The notes under the pieces are model-generated. The model saw only the letters and a program-made list of their open reading frames with translations. It was not told the DNA's origin and did not search any database. A DNA stretch of 6,936 bases, taken from the NCBI GenBank assembly GCA_035540755.1, contig DATLGD010000085.1, positions 1-6,936 on the forward strand, read 5' to 3'. This stretch comes from DATLGD01 sp035540755 (GTDB lineage Bacteria; Actinomycetota; Actinomycetes; Mycobacteriales; SCTD01). Shown here piece after piece: positions 6,661 to 6,936 of the stretch. The stretch's first letter is position 1; the number at the start of each line of letters is the position of its first letter. Made by a program: the position numbers and the translations under genes.

Positions 6661-6673
6661 AGCAGTCACAGCG
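6656..6673. repeat. Tandem 9-bp repeat overlapping the ftsK -35 region
   Basis: GTCACAGCA (6656-6664) is followed at once by GTCACAGCG (6665-6673), differing only in the last base. Relative to the ftsK ATG the pair lies about 31-48 bp upstream, overlapping the proposed -35. Tandem half-sites at this distance are typical of activator or repressor binding, but no regulator is recognised. Confidence 0.4.
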
Positions 6674-6690
6674 GGACACGCCGCCGCGCC

Positions 6691-6712
6691 CCTCCTGGTG
6701 ATCATCAGGAGG
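6691..6712. promoter_or_regulatory. 22-bp palindrome centred on TGATCA (site 1)
   Basis: A near-perfect palindrome: outer arms CCTCCTG (6691-6697) and CAGGAGG (6706-6712) around TGATCA (6699-6704), with one non-matching pair (G6698/T6705) that would still wobble-pair in RNA. It lies between two divergent genes, where no terminator is needed, so an operator is the more natural reading. It shares CCYGGTGATCAWCAGG with site 2 when site 2 is read on the other strand. Confidence 0.5.
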
Positions 6713-6746
6713 ACGGCCGCGACACGCCCGCGGCGCGTCCCTGCGA

Positions 6747-6770
6747 CCCGCCTGTTGATCACCGGGCGGG
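6747..6770. promoter_or_regulatory. 24-bp palindrome centred on TGATCA (site 2)
   Basis: Arms CCCGCC (6747-6752) and GGCGGG (6765-6770) surround an interrupted dyad with the same TGATCA core (6756-6761). Of twelve opposed pairs, ten are Watson-Crick, one is T/G and one is a T/C mismatch. Its minus-strand centre agrees with site 1 at 14 of 16 bases, and the two centres are 57 bp apart. It lies about 50-70 bp upstream of the SDR start codon. Confidence 0.45.
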
Positions 6771-6804
6771 GGTCACGCCGCGGGTGAGGGCGCGGCCGAC
6801 GGGG

Positions 6805-6817
6805 TACCGCCGCGGAC
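6805..6817 (+). promoter_or_regulatory. Candidate -10 of the SDR gene
   Basis: TACCGC (6805-6810), seven bases before the ATG at 6818, occupies the same place as TACCGT before ftsK, and both sit in GGTACCG. It lacks the final T of TANNNT, the most conserved base, so the element is weak. No Shine-Dalgarno sequence is visible, which again would suit a leaderless message. Confidence 0.25.
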
Positions 6818-6936
6818 ATGAGCACCCCCCGCCCCCTCGCCCTCGTCACCGGCGCCTCCTCCGGGATCGGCCTCGAGCTCGCCCGCCTGCTGGCCGGCGA
6901 CGGCCACGACCTCGTCGTCAACGCCGAGGACGACGC
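6818..6936 (+). CDS. Short-chain dehydrogenase/reductase, 5' part only
   Basis: An open frame beginning ATG-AGC-ACC runs off the right edge after 39 codons. The product starts M-S-T-P-R-P-L-A-L-V and then TGASSGIGLELARLLA, which is the beta1-turn-alphaA of a Rossmann fold with the TGxxxGIG cofactor motif of classical SDR enzymes (residues about 11-18). The following HDLVVNAEDDA is the expected beta2 strand; the acidic residues after it sit where cofactor choice between NAD and NADP is set, but the part seen is too short to decide. The catalytic Ser-Tyr-Lys residues lie beyond the window. Substrate and pathway cannot be told. It is transcribed away from ftsK across a 192-bp spacer with two palindromes, which suggests regulated expression. 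Confidence 0.85.
   Translation, partial: MSTPRPLALVTGASSGIGLELARLLAGDGHDLVVNAEDD

Noticed and set aside
6626..6679. FtsK start at 6679
   Set aside because: It would add a Cys-rich 18-residue leader not seen in the family and would swallow the candidate promoter and the tandem repeat.
4049..6787. 912-codon plus-strand open frame opposite ftsK
   Set aside because: It lies antisense to the complete, motif-verified FtsK frame. Its product is a low-complexity Arg/Ala/Gly/His/Asp-rich string with no domain, as expected for shadow frames in DNA above 70% GC.
1..6936. A novel defence, mobile or biosynthetic system
   Set aside because: All complete genes are conserved housekeeping families in a normal actinobacterial order. 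There are no integrases, transposases, repeat-spacer arrays, tRNA-flanked insertions or composition shifts.

Overview
The window is very GC-rich (above 70% by eye, third codon positions almost all G or C), with frequent GTG starts, promoters that look leaderless, and gene products typical of Actinomycetota. The order ftsK, rimO, pgsA, cinA, clgR is a familiar actinobacterial core-chromosome neighbourhood. From protein style I lean towards the Geodermatophilaceae (Blastococcus, Geodermatophilus, Modestobacter). That family assignment is an impression from memory and was not tested by any search.

Five complete genes lie on the minus strand, so they read right to left. ftsK (4076-6625) encodes a membrane-anchored DNA translocase and appears to be its own transcription unit: it starts at a leaderless-looking promoter and is followed by a strong 12-bp-stem inverted repeat (4015-4066). 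Next come rimO (2467-3909, ribosomal protein S12 methylthiotransferase), pgsA (1823-2461, phosphatidylglycerophosphate synthase) and cinA (582-1826, nicotinamide-nucleotide amidase). They are packed as one operon with a 5-bp gap, then a 4-bp GTGA overlap, and end in a 10-bp-stem hairpin (532-562). clgR (80-421) follows with its own Shine-Dalgarno sequence and probably its own promoter; it encodes a Cro/C1-type HTH activator of Clp protease genes. At the right edge a sixth gene on the plus strand, divergent from ftsK, is cut by the window end after 39 codons and begins like a short-chain dehydrogenase/reductase (SDR).

The genes are housekeeping: chromosome segregation, ribosome modification, phospholipid synthesis, NAD salvage and proteostasis control. 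There is no mobile element, tRNA, rRNA or CRISPR array, and nothing suggests a new defence or biosynthetic system. No gene-free stretch exceeds 300 bases.

The least explained sequence is the 192-bp divergent ftsK/SDR intergenic region (6626-6817). It holds two related palindromes centred on TGATCA (6691-6712 and 6747-6770, centres 57 bp apart), a tandem 9-bp repeat (6656-6673), and matching GGTACCG elements placed identically before both start codons. A perfect 12-bp palindrome also lies upstream of rimO (3978-3989). These are the best targets for a second look.
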